NCBI RefSeq assembly: GCF_003254155.1
Contig: NZ_QKZI01000001.1
Span: 682,001-746,000 of the forward strand
Length of the DNA: 64,000 bases
Source: Psychrobacillus insolitus
GTDB lineage: Bacteria; Bacillota; Bacilli; Bacillales_A; Planococcaceae
Direction of reading: 5' to 3'
Below, piece after piece: positions 34,688-43,794 of this stretch. The notes beneath the pieces were generated by a model. It saw nothing but the letters and a program-made list of their open reading frames with translations, searched no databases and was not told the DNA's origin. Within the stretch, counting starts at the first letter, position 1. Each line of letters begins with the position of its first letter. A program made the translations under genes and the position numbers.

Positions 34688-34888
34688 TTAAGCTTTAACT
34701 ACGTTAGTAGCTTGAAGACCGCGTTGGCCTTGCTCGATTTCAAAAGTAACTTCTTGACCTTCGTCAAGAGATTTGAAACCTTCGCTTTGGATAGCTGAGA
34801 AATGTACGAATACGTCGTCTCCGCCGTCTCTTTCAATAAATCCAAATCCTTTTTCTGAGTTAAACCATTTCACTTTACCTTGTTCCAT
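34688..34888 (-). CDS. Cold-shock protein (CspA/CspB family)
   Basis: A 66-residue RNA chaperone: [49 protein letters not shown] lies 8 bases before ATG 34888; the frame extends to 34921 without a ribosome binding site. The leader from about 34900 to 34990 contains AACACTGTTAAGTAAAAGTGTT-like pairing, and leaders of csp mRNAs often respond to temperature. Confidence 0.95.
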   Translation of the reverse strand: MEQGKVKWFNSEKGFGFIERDGGDDVFVHFSAIQSEGFKSLDEGQEVTFEIEQGQRGLQATNVVKA

Positions 34889-35053
34889 ATGTGTATATCC
34901 TCCTCGTATGCAATAATGCATACATTGTGTTACTATCCTTGCTCAACACTGTTAAGTAAAAGTGTTGCCACCTACTAACTAACCGAACAAAAATAATCCT
35001 CTTTAAATATACCATGCGTTTTCCATTTTTGCAACTGTTTTACTTAAAATAAT

Positions 35054-35875
35054 TTATACGTTTTCCAAAAGTGCACCAATCGCTCCGCTATATCCATGTT
35101 TCTTTAGAAAGATAGGATTCTTCTGTTTAAGTAGTGTATATGACTCAATAACTTGCTGTAATAATTCATTATTTTCTAATGTAGATCCAATAAAAATAAT
35201 ATCCTCAAAACCATGAGCATCTGCAGCTTGAATACATAAAGATGAAACTACTTCTCCTATTAACCCCTGTACTCCAGCTAATAAATCTGGTTCACTTTTT
35301 TCATTTTGTGTTTTTATCGCTATTCCACCAAAATTACTAGCTGTTAAAGACCCTTTAATAGGCAACTTATTCTTTTCGTATATGTCACTAACAAGAACAT
35401 CTATAAAAGTACGATTGCCTTGTTTTGAAGTTTCAATTATATCTAGATAATTTGTAATGCCTGTTAAAGCCATTCCAAGGCCAGTAAGTGTGCCTCCACC
35501 AATACCAGTTCCGCCAATACGACTATGTACTTGCCCATTCATAATATGAATAGAAGTGCCTGTCCCAATATTTGCAATAACCGCTGAACTACATGAAACT
35601 TTTTCCTGTTTCAACTGGTACATGACACCATTCATCGTAGCATCAAATTCAACAATATAAGGGATTTCATTTTTTGAAAACAAACAATCTTTCAGTTGCT
35701 CAGCACGACCACCAGTAAGGCAGATGGAGGCTAACGAATGATTAGAATCAATCCAATCCCTTACTGCATGGAAGTCAGATGATAGAAATTTCTTTAATTT
35801 TAATTTCTTTTCATCATTCCAATATGCTATTTTCGTTAGCGTACCACCTGCATCAATACCAATTCTAGTAGTCAT
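35054..35875 (-). CDS. coaW: Type II pantothenate kinase
   Basis: It phosphorylates pantothenate, the first step of CoA synthesis. The 273-residue ASKHA-fold protein has the phosphate-1 motif IGIDAGGTLTKIAYW, the nucleotide motif SSAVIANIGTGTSIHIM, GGTGIGGGTLTGLG and the C-terminal GYSGAIGAL. The eukaryote-like type II form is typical of Staphylococcus and some Bacillales. AAGGGG sits 7 bases before ATG 35875; an upstream ATG at 35881 lacks spacing. It follows the DUF4870 gene. Confidence 0.93.
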   Translation of the reverse strand: MTTRIGIDAGGTLTKIAYWNDEKKLKLKKFLSSDFHAVRDWIDSNHSLASICLTGGRAEQLKDCLFSKNEIPYIVEFDATMNGVMYQLKQEKVSCSSAVIANIGTGTSIHIMNGQVHSRIGGTGIGGGTLTGLGMALTGITNYLDIIETSKQGNRTFIDVLVSDIYEKNKLPIKGSLTASNFGGIAIKTQNEKSEPDLLAGVQGLIGEVVSSLCIQAADAHGFEDIIFIGSTLENNELLQQVIESYTLLKQKNPIFLKKHGYSGAIGALLENV

Positions 35876-35901
35876 AACCATTCCCCTTTTAGCTATTCAG
35901 T

Positions 35902-36210
35902 TTATTTAATCCACGACCCAACGATTGGGTAGTTAAACGTATTTCCATTGATTGCTTTAACTATTCCGATAATTGGAACAACAAATGTCATTATACCAAA
36001 TATTACAAGCATAGGTATACCAATTAAGAAAATTATTAAAAATATAGAAATAGTAATTAACACCGTCATTACTAGTTGGAAAAGTATAGCTTGTATCGAG
36101 AGCTTCTTTATTTCTTGATCATCAATAACTAAATATAAAACAAATGGAACTAAAAAAGGCGCGAACCATGTGCTAGCGTGAAGTAAAATTTTTAGTCCTG
36201 AATTTTCCAT
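35902..36210 (-). CDS. DUF4870 family membrane protein
   Basis: A 102-residue protein with three membrane helices: ILLHASTWFAPFLVPFVLYL, AILFQLVMTVLITISIFLII, and VIFGIMTFVVPIIGIVKAIN, the standard DUF4870 layout. Function is unknown. The start ATG follows GGAGGTTAAAT. coaW follows 26 bases downstream, so they may share a transcript. Confidence 0.85.
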   Translation of the reverse strand: MENSGLKILLHASTWFAPFLVPFVLYLVIDDQEIKKLSIQAILFQLVMTVLITISIFLIIFLIGIPMLVIFGIMTFVVPIIGIVKAINGNTFNYPIVGSWIK

Positions 36211-36367
36211 CTTTATTTAACCTCCTTCACTATGTTAATACTTAATATACGGATTAGGTTGTTTTTGGTTTCATATCTCCCATCCATACTATTCTTGTAT
36301 ACTGCCTGTTCTACTACAATTATTTTTCCGTTTTTTTTAATAAAAACGAGTCATGAATGAAGAAACC

Positions 36368-36949
36368 TTATTTTTTCTTCTCCTCTTTCTTAACTAGTAA
36401 ATCATCGACTAATAGTTCTGCAGCCTTTCTATAAGAATTGCTCATATTTGAAAGAGTTGCAATTAATAATATTTGCTTTAATTCCTCATCTATTTCTTCA
36501 CTTTCTATTTCACTTTCTATTTCACTTTCGTGCGCACTTAACTCAACAAAAAAATTAGTGGCATTGTTTTGTTGTAATCTGACCCAAGAAGAATAGAAGT
36601 CCTCCAGTTGAAAGCTTTCGTCTTCTATCTTTTCATTAACAGGATCTAACGTTGCCTTTATATCACTAATGGACAAAGCTCCTTTTAATTGGTAAATCAG
36701 ACTAATTAACATAATATGCTGTTTGGAATATTTCTTATTTTTGATAGGAATAAATAACTTCCCTTTTGCATAATTGTTTATCATTGTTTTCGTTAATACT
36801 TTTTCGTCTTCATTCCGTAAAGACTGACCGTATTTTGCATCAAATAATTGGATTACTTGATCCATATACAAATCGATCAATGGAATTTCTTCCTGATGAA
36901 TCGTTGCCCCGAGTGATAATTTTTCTATTATTTCTTGTGATGTTTTCAT
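36368..36949 (-). CDS. DUF1836 family protein
   Basis: A 193-residue protein with IPLIDLYMDQVIQLFDAKYG and TKTMINNYAKGKLFIPIKNK, then SKQHIMLISLIYQLKGALSI, the conserved DUF1836 regions resembling a MerR-like helix-turn-helix. An acidic repeat ESEIESEIESEEIDEE sits at about 145-160 and ends in a Lys tail KKEEKKK. Function unknown; possibly a regulator. GAGGAAT precedes the ATG. Confidence 0.8.
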   Translation of the reverse strand: MKTSQEIIEKLSLGATIHQEEIPLIDLYMDQVIQLFDAKYGQSLRNEDEKVLTKTMINNYAKGKLFIPIKNKKYSKQHIMLISLIYQLKGALSISDIKATLDPVNEKIEDESFQLEDFYSSWVRLQQNNATNFFVELSAHESEIESEIESEEIDEELKQILLIATLSNMSNSYRKAAELLVDDLLVKKEEKKK

Positions 36950-37083
36950 TTGAATTCCTCCGGATTAATTGTTACTAGTATCTTATCCTAAAAAAAGAAT
37001 TCAGTAAACCTTGACTACTAGTTGAGATGAGTATATTGTAATAAGTAGTTATATAAACTACTTATTGGTATGGGGGTATTTAA

Positions 37084-37731
37084 TTGAATCAATATATTAG
37101 AGAACCATTTAATGCATTATCACATCTTGTAGGTGCAATTCTATCCATTTTTGGTTTAATCGCCATGTTAATAAAAGTGGCTTCTACTGATGGGGATACA
37201 CTTTCTTTTACTGCTATCACTATTTTTGGAGTTAGCATGATTTTACTCTACACTTCCTCAGCAATCTATCATACCGTGATTGGAAAGGATAGAATAATTC
37301 AATTTTTAAGACGTTTAGATCATTCGATGATTTACTTATTAATCGCAGGAACATATGCACCTTTTTGTTTAATCGCATTACAAGGGTCAACCGGATACAT
37401 GTTATTTAGCATTATCTCACTTATAGCTATTAGTGGAATTTTCTTTAAAATGGTTTGGTTTAACTGCCCAAGATGGGTTTCGACAGCACTTTATATTGGA
37501 ATGGGATGGATCATTGTATTTTTGGCTTCACCACTAGCTGAAATTCTTGGTGCAAGAGGACTCACTTATCTAATTGCCGGAGGTGTATTCTATACGATTG
37601 GCGGAGTAATTTATGGATTAAAACCAGAAATTTCCTTTATAAAAAAATTAGGATTCCATGAAGTTTTCCACATCTTTATTCTACTCGGTACTCTTTGTCA
37701 TTTCATATGTGTATTTATATACGTTTTATAA
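37084..37731 (+). CDS. Hemolysin III / PAQR family membrane protein
   Basis: A 215-residue, seven-helix protein. Conserved residues include REPFNALSHLVGAILSIFGL, SAIYHTV with the first metal-site His, LDHSMIYLLIAGTYAPFCL and the final HEVFHIFILLGTLCHFICVF with paired His. The PAQR fold binds zinc and may act as an amide hydrolase or in membrane homeostasis. Translation begins at TTG 37084, 8 bases after GGGGGT. It is convergent with the OsmC gene. Confidence 0.92.
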   Translation: MNQYIREPFNALSHLVGAILSIFGLIAMLIKVASTDGDTLSFTAITIFGVSMILLYTSSAIYHTVIGKDRIIQFLRRLDHSMIYLLIAGTYAPFCLIALQGSTGYMLFSIISLIAISGIFFKMVWFNCPRWVSTALYIGMGWIIVFLASPLAEILGARGLTYLIAGGVFYTIGGVIYGLKPEISFIKKLGFHEVFHIFILLGTLCHFICVFIYVL

Positions 37732-37733
37732 TA

Positions 37734-37764
37734 GAAAAACCGCCGATTTTATAGGCGGTTTTTC
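37734..37764. terminator. Bidirectional terminator hemolysin III / OsmC
   Basis: GAAAAACCGCC pairs with GGCGGTTTTTC around GATTTTATA. Confidence 0.9.
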
Positions 37765-38205
37765 TTATTTTATAATCGAAATATCGGCTTCTAATTCAAT
37801 TACTACATTTCCACGTAGCGCTTTACTAATCATGCAAGTTTCCTCTGCTTTTATAACAAGTCTTTTTGTTTTTATCATATCTTTTTCATCTATTAATACG
37901 ATAGTTGGGCGATGAATAATTTTTTCATACGTAAAAATGCCATTTGTGACATCCACTATTGCTGTCGATTCCAATTCTAGTCCCTCGTGGGAAATACCAC
38001 TTCTTTCTAACATAGCAGCAAGTGTAATTATATAACATGTAGCTGCAGCACCTAATAACATTTCATCTGGATTTGTTCCTATACCAGGCCCATCCATTTC
38101 TTTAGGTATGGAAACCTGTGTAGATAAATTTCCAGATTGAATTTCACCAATATCGTTCCGTTTTCCTGGCCAGTTTGCTGTTAAATGAAAATGATGTTGT
38201 GTCAT
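37765..38205 (-). CDS. OsmC family peroxiredoxin-like protein
   Basis: A 146-residue OsmC/Ohr-fold protein: GTNPDEMLLGAAATCYIITL with the first Cys and AEETCMISKALRGNVVIELE with the second. OsmC/Ohr proteins reduce organic hydroperoxides by these two cysteines; this member is SACOL-type YhfA/OsmC rather than Ohr by its short length. It is monocistronic. The start is ATG 38205 behind AAGGAG. Confidence 0.87.
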   Translation of the reverse strand: MTQHHFHLTANWPGKRNDIGEIQSGNLSTQVSIPKEMDGPGIGTNPDEMLLGAAATCYIITLAAMLERSGISHEGLELESTAIVDVTNGIFTYEKIIHRPTIVLIDEKDMIKTKRLVIKAEETCMISKALRGNVVIELEADISIIK

Positions 38206-38289
38206 CTAATACTCCTTATTATTTGTATTTGATATTTGGAATATATATTAATTTCCAGTATGATAGTAAATGAGAAAGTAGGGATTAAG

Positions 38290-38658
38290 TTGTCAAATAA
38301 TTACGTAAAAAATGGAGTAATAACGATGTTCCTTTCACTATTTTTACTAATCCTGGGCGTCCGTTACGTGCTAGGTCAAGAGTTAGAATTAATGAATCTA
38401 CTTGCCTTTTTAGCATTCTCCTTAGCTGTAGGCTCGATCTCAGGTGCAATGCTCTTTTATAAACTAAAAATAGCATTTTATCTTTTCTCCGTTGGACTAG
38501 CTATTGGATTCTTCGATTTATTTAGATCTTTTATCGTTAATACAGGTGGCTTTGGTGATTTAGCTGGTATACTTTCCTTGTTTATCTTCACATCTTTTGG
38601 GTTAGTTATCGGTGTAATTGTAGAAGCTATTATCTATTTAGTAAAGAAGAAAAAATAG
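38290..38658 (+). CDS. Small integral membrane protein, four helices
   Basis: A 122-residue protein with four membrane helices (VITMFLSLFLLILGVRYVLG, NLLAFLAFSLAVGSISGAML, IAFYLFSVGLAIGFFDLF, LAGILSLFIFTSFGLVIGVI) and a KKKK tail. TTG 38290 lies about 8 bases after GTAGGGA; the longer frame from 38236 has no ribosome binding site. I do not recognise the family. It is divergent from the OsmC gene and closed by a strong terminator. Confidence 0.65.
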   Translation: MSNNYVKNGVITMFLSLFLLILGVRYVLGQELELMNLLAFLAFSLAVGSISGAMLFYKLKIAFYLFSVGLAIGFFDLFRSFIVNTGGFGDLAGILSLFIFTSFGLVIGVIVEAIIYLVKKKK

Positions 38659-38661
38659 CAA

Positions 38662-38699
38662 GAAAGAGGATTTTAGCAATCGAGCTAAAATCCTCTTTC
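38662..38699. terminator. Bidirectional terminator
   Basis: GAAAGAGGATTTTAGC pairs with GCTAAAATCCTCTTTC around AATCGA. Confidence 0.9.
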
Positions 38700-38701
38700 A
38701 T

Positions 38702-40252
38702 TTATTGATGAATAGAAATAATAGATTTGTTTCGGCCACTAGATTTCGCTTTATACAAAGCTAGATCAACTCGCTGGATAAAATCTGTTAAAGATTCTTG
38801 TTCAGAATTATGCTCACCAACACCTGTAGAGATTGTTATTAATTTGTTTGTCGGAGGAATAGAAGATTCGACGTTTCCTCTTAAAATCTCTGCTAGCTTG
38901 TAAGCAGCCTCAAGGTCTGTCTTAGGAAGAATAATAGCGAATTCTTCACCTCCCAAACGTATACATACATCCTTATCTCTCATAACCTCTAACATTTTCT
39001 CAGTTAGAAAAATTAATACATTATCCCCAGCAGAATGTCCAAATTCATCATTAACCGATTTAAAGTGGTCAATATCAATTAAAATAATGGAAAATGATTC
39101 ATGCTGATTTAATAAATCCTCAAATAATAATTCACTATACCTTCTGTTCCTCAATCCAGTAAGAGGATCTGTTAAGGAAAGCTCTTTAAAGATATCTACT
39201 CTTGCTTGTTGCTTTTTGCGATAGTTTTCAATTGTTTCTGTTAACTGTTTAGCTTCAAAGTATAATGGAGGGATTATTAGTTCTTCCATTCTCTCTTTAT
39301 CATCGGTTGAATGCAACGTATCCATTGCTAATTTTTTCAATGGTGAAGCTAGTTTTCCAGAAAGAACAAACGCAAGGATAAAAAAGAATGCTCCTAAGGG
39401 TAATGCATTCAAAAACATCTTCAGCATAATTGCATTTAGTGACGTTAAACTACTTTCAAATGGAGTTTGGGATACTATACCCCATCCACTAGATTCTATG
39501 TAATTATAACCCGCTAACATATGTTTCCCTTTGGTATTTACTACTTCTAATGATCCATCTTCTTTGTTTAATAATTTTTGAACAACAGGATTTTCTGTTA
39601 CAATTTCTCCGATGCGACTTGAATCCGGATGATAAATTAATATACCTTTTTTATCAACCACGAAAACATATGAACCATCTTCTGCATAATGCTTAGACAA
39701 TACATTGTGAATGAAGTTTTCTTCATGCAAATATATGGTTCCATTTAGCATACCCATGTACTCATTTTCGTCATTAAATAAAGGTGTAGAGACAAGAATC
39801 AGTAACCTCCCAGTAGCTGCGTAATAGGGGCTAGTTATCAGACTTTCTTTTTTACTTAACGCTTCTCTGACACCATATGATTCAATTATGTTTCCAGCGA
39901 TCCCAACATTTGGTGAAGTAGCAAGCACAAGTCCGGTGCTATCAATTACGGAAACAGAATTAAAATATTTACCACTAATTAGTATTTGATCTAAAATAGT
40001 TGTTAATGAAGAAGTGTATTGAAAATTGTTCATCACATCTGTTTTTCTCGCGTCAAGGTTAGTTTGCATAGAGGAAAAAGCTTCACTTGATAATTGCGCA
40101 AGTTTTTGCGCATATACTTTGTTATTTTCTAAAGAATTTTCAATTAATCTATCTTTTGTCACTAAATAACTAGACAAAAGGGTACTTCCTAGAATGCCTA
40201 ACATCGTAAATGTTATGAGCGATAGAATCCAAAATCTAAGTGGTTTTTTCAT
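38702..40252 (-). CDS. Membrane diguanylate cyclase with dCache-type sensor
   Basis: A 516-residue protein making c-di-GMP from GTP. Two membrane helices (about 9-31 and 280-300) flank an extracellular sensor (VISTSPNVGI-like LVLATSPNVGIAGNII, GILIYHPDSSRIGE). A short linker leads to the C-terminal GGDEF domain (about 355-510; LTDPLTGLRNRRY, IDIDHFKSVNDEFGH). The active site is GGEEF, and RDKD five residues upstream fits the inhibitory I-site. It is convergent with the small membrane protein gene and probably monocistronic. Confidence 0.93.
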   Translation of the reverse strand: MKKPLRFWILSLITFTMLGILGSTLLSSYLVTKDRLIENSLENNKVYAQKLAQLSSEAFSSMQTNLDARKTDVMNNFQYTSSLTTILDQILISGKYFNSVSVIDSTGLVLATSPNVGIAGNIIESYGVREALSKKESLITSPYYAATGRLLILVSTPLFNDENEYMGMLNGTIYLHEENFIHNVLSKHYAEDGSYVFVVDKKGILIYHPDSSRIGEIVTENPVVQKLLNKEDGSLEVVNTKGKHMLAGYNYIESSGWGIVSQTPFESSLTSLNAIMLKMFLNALPLGAFFFILAFVLSGKLASPLKKLAMDTLHSTDDKERMEELIIPPLYFEAKQLTETIENYRKKQQARVDIFKELSLTDPLTGLRNRRYSELLFEDLLNQHESFSIILIDIDHFKSVNDEFGHSAGDNVLIFLTEKMLEVMRDKDVCIRLGGEEFAIILPKTDLEAAYKLAEILRGNVESSIPPTNKLITISTGVGEHNSEQESLTDFIQRVDLALYKAKSSGRNKSIISIHQ

Positions 40253-40352
40253 GTTACCTCCAACTAGTATGTATGATTTACTAATTATACTATAATTTCC
40301 ACATAGAAAAAAACTTCCACTTAGAATAATATCTAAATGAAAGCTTTATGTA

Positions 40353-41066
40353 TTAATGACCACCTAAATAGGCTTTTCTCACTTCTTCACTCGTTTGTAA
40401 ATCATGAGCTGAACCAGAAAGAACCACTTTTCCAGTTTCGATAACATAGCCCCGACTTGCGACTGACAAAGCCATATTTGCATTTTGTTCCACTAACAGA
40501 ACTGTTGTACCATCACGATTAATATCCTCAATTACTTGGAAAATTGTTTTTACCATTAATGGAGCAAGCCCCATCGATGGCTCATCTAGTAGAACAAGCT
40601 TCGGCTTCGCCATAATCGCTCGACCCATAGCTAACATTTGCTGTTCTCCACCAGATAAAGTTCCAGAATGCTGTTTTTTACGTTCTAATAATCTCGGGAA
40701 AATATCATACACCTTTTGCATATCTGCATGAATTCCAGCCTTATCTTTACGTAAAAATGCACCTAATTCAAGATTTTCTTCTACTGTTAAATTAGCAAAA
40801 ACTCGTCTTCCTTCTGGTACATGAGAAATTCCAGCTTTAACAATTGCTTGTGCCTGTTTACCAGCAATTGATTTATCCATGAATTCTATTTTCCCTTTTT
40901 TAGGTTTTAATAGACCGGATAGAGTTTTTAATAATGTACTTTTTCCTGCCCCATTCGCTCCGATTAAGGTAACAATTTCACCTTCATTAACTTCTATGGA
41001 TACATCTCTTAACGCTTGAATATTACCGTAAAATACATCTATATTTTCTACTTTAAGCATTGTCAT
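40353..41066 (-). CDS. livF: Branched-chain amino acid ABC transporter ATPase LivF
   Basis: A 237-residue ATPase: Walker A IGANGAGKSTLLKTLSGLL, the Q-loop LVPEGRR-like SHVPEGRRVFANLTVEENLE, signature LSGGEQQMLAMGRAI, and Walker B PKLVLLDEPSMGLAPL. It powers uptake of branched-chain amino acids from the LivK binding protein with LivG. Its ATG overlaps the end of livG by 14 bases. It is the last gene of the operon. Confidence 0.95.
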   Translation of the reverse strand: MTMLKVENIDVFYGNIQALRDVSIEVNEGEIVTLIGANGAGKSTLLKTLSGLLKPKKGKIEFMDKSIAGKQAQAIVKAGISHVPEGRRVFANLTVEENLELGAFLRKDKAGIHADMQKVYDIFPRLLERKKQHSGTLSGGEQQMLAMGRAIMAKPKLVLLDEPSMGLAPLMVKTIFQVIEDINRDGTTVLLVEQNANMALSVASRGYVIETGKVVLSGSAHDLQTSEEVRKAYLGGH

Positions 41067-41841
41067 CGTGAACTTCCTCCCCTAAATAAGCCTCAATAAC
41101 CTTAGGATTGTTTCGGATCTCTTCTGGTGATCCTTCTGCAAGAAGCTGACCATGATCTAGTACATAAATCCTTTCACAAACACCCATAACTAAATTCATA
41201 TCATGTTCGATTAACAATATAGTCAAGTCGAATTTTTCACGAATAAAACCAATTAAATCCATCAAATCTTTCGTTTCTTGGGGATTCATACCGGCTGCTG
41301 GTTCATCCAATAACAATAGTTTAGGTCCAGCAGCAAGCGCTCGGGCAATTTCTAATCTTCGTTGTTGCCCATAAGGTAAATTTTTGGCCAACTCATCCTT
41401 GTACTTATCTAAACTGAAAATCTTTAGAAACTCAATTGACTTTTCTTCCATTTCTAGTTCACCTTTAAAATGAGAAGGGAGACGCAAAACAGAACTTAAG
41501 ATAGAATGAGTTGCAAGTGAATGATAGGCAACTTTTACATTATCTAAAACAGACAATTCGTTGAATAAACGAATATTTTGGAAAGTACGACTAATTCCTT
41601 TTCTAGTAACTTTATATGGTGCTAACCCATTGATCCGTTTTCCTTCAAAAAGGATATCTCCTTCAGTAGGTACATAAACACCTGTAAGTAAATTAAAGCT
41701 CGTTGTTTTGCCGGCACCATTCGGCCCAATTAATCCAACAAGTTCACCTTGATTTAGAACTATATTTAAATTTTGGACAGCCTTTAAACCACCAAATTGT
41801 ATTCCAGCATTTTTAACTTCTAACAAAGGCTTATTTTCCAT
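41053..41841 (-). CDS. livG: Branched-chain amino acid ABC transporter ATPase LivG
   Basis: A 262-residue ATPase with GLIGPNGAGKTTSFNLLTGV, RTFQNIRLFNELSVLDNV, LPYGQQRRLEIARAL in place of the LSGGQ signature (a normal LivG variant), and KLLLLDEPAAGMNPQE. LivG differs from LivF in its longer helical insert (about 105-140). It overlaps livM by 11 bases and livF by 14. Confidence 0.95.
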   Translation of the reverse strand: MENKPLLEVKNAGIQFGGLKAVQNLNIVLNQGELVGLIGPNGAGKTTSFNLLTGVYVPTEGDILFEGKRINGLAPYKVTRKGISRTFQNIRLFNELSVLDNVKVAYHSLATHSILSSVLRLPSHFKGELEMEEKSIEFLKIFSLDKYKDELAKNLPYGQQRRLEIARALAAGPKLLLLDEPAAGMNPQETKDLMDLIGFIREKFDLTILLIEHDMNLVMGVCERIYVLDHGQLLAEGSPEEIRNNPKVIEAYLGEEVHDDNA

Positions 41842-42781
41842 TTTGACCGCCTCCTTTTGGCGTTCTCCAAAGCTTGAAATAATCCGTAATTTCCATTGTA
41901 CCCATTAATCCTTTTGGACGATACAACATGACGATGATTAAAACAAGACTATAAATAATCATACGAGTCTCAGGATACCCTTGTAAATATGTAGAGACAA
42001 CCGTTAGTAATATTGCCGAAAGTACTGCCCCTGATAAACTTCCCAAACCGCCAAGTACGACGAATATTAATATATCAAAAGACTTTAAGAACCCAAATTG
42101 ACCTGGTTGGATAATATAGAAATTATGTGAAAAAAGTGCTCCTGCCACACCAGCAAAGAACGAACCGATTGCAAAAGCAACAACCTTGTAATAGGTTGTG
42201 TTGATACCCATTGCATCAGATGCTATTTCGTTCTCACGGACAGAAATCGCTGCAATACCATGACGTGAATTGGTGAAATTAACGATTACTAAAATTGTGA
42301 TAAATAAACAAACAAATGCGTATGTCCACGTAGTCAATTTAGAAACCTGCATACCAGCTGCTCCGCCAACATAATCAATATTTAAAAATACTATACGAAT
42401 AATTTCAGCAAAACCAAGTGTTGCAATTGCTAGGTAATCCCCTTTTAAACGCAAACTCGGAATACCAACTATCAATCCAGCTACAGCAGCTACTAAACCA
42501 CCTACAATGATCGCTACAATGAACGGAAGATCTAGTTTCATTGTGATGATTGCAGATATATAGGCACCTACTGCTAAAAATCCTGCATGACCAATAGAAA
42601 ATTGTCCAGTAATCCCAATAACTAAATGTAGGCTTACAGCTAAAATAATGTTAATGGCAATAAATATGAGTGTATTTGAATAAAATTGATTCAACATTCC
42701 ATTAGTAATGAGTACTTGAACAACAATATATATTAACAAGGCACCCACTACAAAAGGCCAAAATTGTTTAGACTTTTTCAT
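41831..42781 (-). CDS. livM: Branched-chain amino acid ABC transporter permease LivM
   Basis: A permease of about 316 residues with eight or so membrane helices. The LivM signatures are VIGITGQFSIGHAGFLAVGA and RLKGDYLAIATLGFAEIIRI. The EAA-like coupling region is ENEIASDAMGINTTYYKVVA. ATG 42781 has AGGTGG 8 bases upstream; the longer frame to 42823 overlaps livH. Confidence 0.95.
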   Translation of the reverse strand: MKKSKQFWPFVVGALLIYIVVQVLITNGMLNQFYSNTLIFIAINIILAVSLHLVIGITGQFSIGHAGFLAVGAYISAIITMKLDLPFIVAIIVGGLVAAVAGLIVGIPSLRLKGDYLAIATLGFAEIIRIVFLNIDYVGGAAGMQVSKLTTWTYAFVCLFITILVIVNFTNSRHGIAAISVRENEIASDAMGINTTYYKVVAFAIGSFFAGVAGALFSHNFYIIQPGQFGFLKSFDILIFVVLGGLGSLSGAVLSAILLTVVSTYLQGYPETRMIIYSLVLIIVMLYRPKGLMGTMEITDYFKLWRTPKGGGQNGK

Positions 42782-42794
42782 AACTATATACCAC

Positions 42795-43670
42795 CTACAC
42801 TTTCTCTCGTGTATTTTTACCAAAGATACCAGATGGTCTAAAGATTAGGATTAAAATTAAGATTACAAATGCGACAGCATCTCTCCACAAAGAGAATCCT
42901 AGTGCACTTACAATTGTCTCAACAACTCCAAGTAATAGCCCACCTACCATCGCCCCGGGAATAATCCCTATCCCACCTAATACAGCTGCGATAAATGCTT
43001 TCACACCTGGAATAACACCCATTAGAGGGTCTATCTTTGTATAATATACACCGAAAACAACACCTGCAGCTCCAGCTAATGCTGATCCAATAGCGAATGT
43101 TGCTGAAATAGTATTATCCACGTTAATCCCCATTAGTTTTGCAGCTTCTGTATCATGCGAAACAGCACGCATTGCTTTCCCGGTTTTCGTTTTATGTACA
43201 ATAAATTGAAGAAGAATCATTAATACAACAGAAACAGATAGAATTAGAATAGATTGAATACTAATTTGCGCCCCCAAAAATTCAAATGATTTGTTTGAAA
43301 ACACATCTGGATAAGCTTCAGGCTGAGCACCTCTAATATAAATAACTCCGTATTCGATTAATAGCGAAACACCAATTGCTGTAATAAGCGCGGCAATTCT
43401 TGTTGCATTACGAAGTCGCTTGTAGGCGATACGCTCAATGATTACCCCAAATAATGCACAGGCTGTCATTGAAATGATAAGTGCGGGAAAAAATCCTAAG
43501 CCAAATACAGTAATCGAGTAAAAACCAATAAATGAGCCTACCATGAATACATCACCATGTGCAAAATTGATCAATTTAATAATCCCATATACCATCGTAT
43601 AACCGAGGGCAATAAGTGCATATATACTTCCGAGTGAAATACCGTTAATTAATTGTTGGATCCATTCCAT
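42795..43670 (-). CDS. livH: Branched-chain amino acid ABC transporter permease LivH
   Basis: A 291-residue permease. It has SLGSIYALIALGYTMVYGII, KLINFAHGDVFMVGSFIGF, and AVSHDTEAAKLMGINVDNTI with the coupling helix, all typical LivH sequences. It pairs with LivM. livK lies upstream, separated by 125 bases with a terminator-like hairpin. Confidence 0.95.
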   Translation of the reverse strand: MEWIQQLINGISLGSIYALIALGYTMVYGIIKLINFAHGDVFMVGSFIGFYSITVFGLGFFPALIISMTACALFGVIIERIAYKRLRNATRIAALITAIGVSLLIEYGVIYIRGAQPEAYPDVFSNKSFEFLGAQISIQSILILSVSVVLMILLQFIVHKTKTGKAMRAVSHDTEAAKLMGINVDNTISATFAIGSALAGAAGVVFGVYYTKIDPLMGVIPGVKAFIAAVLGGIGIIPGAMVGGLLLGVVETIVSALGFSLWRDAVAFVILILILIFRPSGIFGKNTREKV

Positions 43671-43756
43671 AAAGTTTCACCCCTTATACTTTCTTTCATA
43701 TACTCTTGAATAAATTATCAATTAGTAAAGCATTTATAGTTCCCTAAGAAATGAAG

Positions 43757-43782
43757 AAAAGGGAGGATATCATTCCCCCCGT
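43757..43782 (-). terminator. Possible partial terminator between livK and livH
   Basis: GGGGGAA and TCCTCCC pair imperfectly around TGATA on the minus strand, followed by TTTTC. An internal attenuator here would favour livK expression over the rest of the operon. Confidence 0.45.
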
Positions 43783-43794
43783 TTTAGTTTAGCC

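Noticed and set aside
34889-34990. Cold-shock thermosensor leader
   Set aside because: A small hairpin exists, but I cannot show alternative folds or conserved cold-box sequences by eye.
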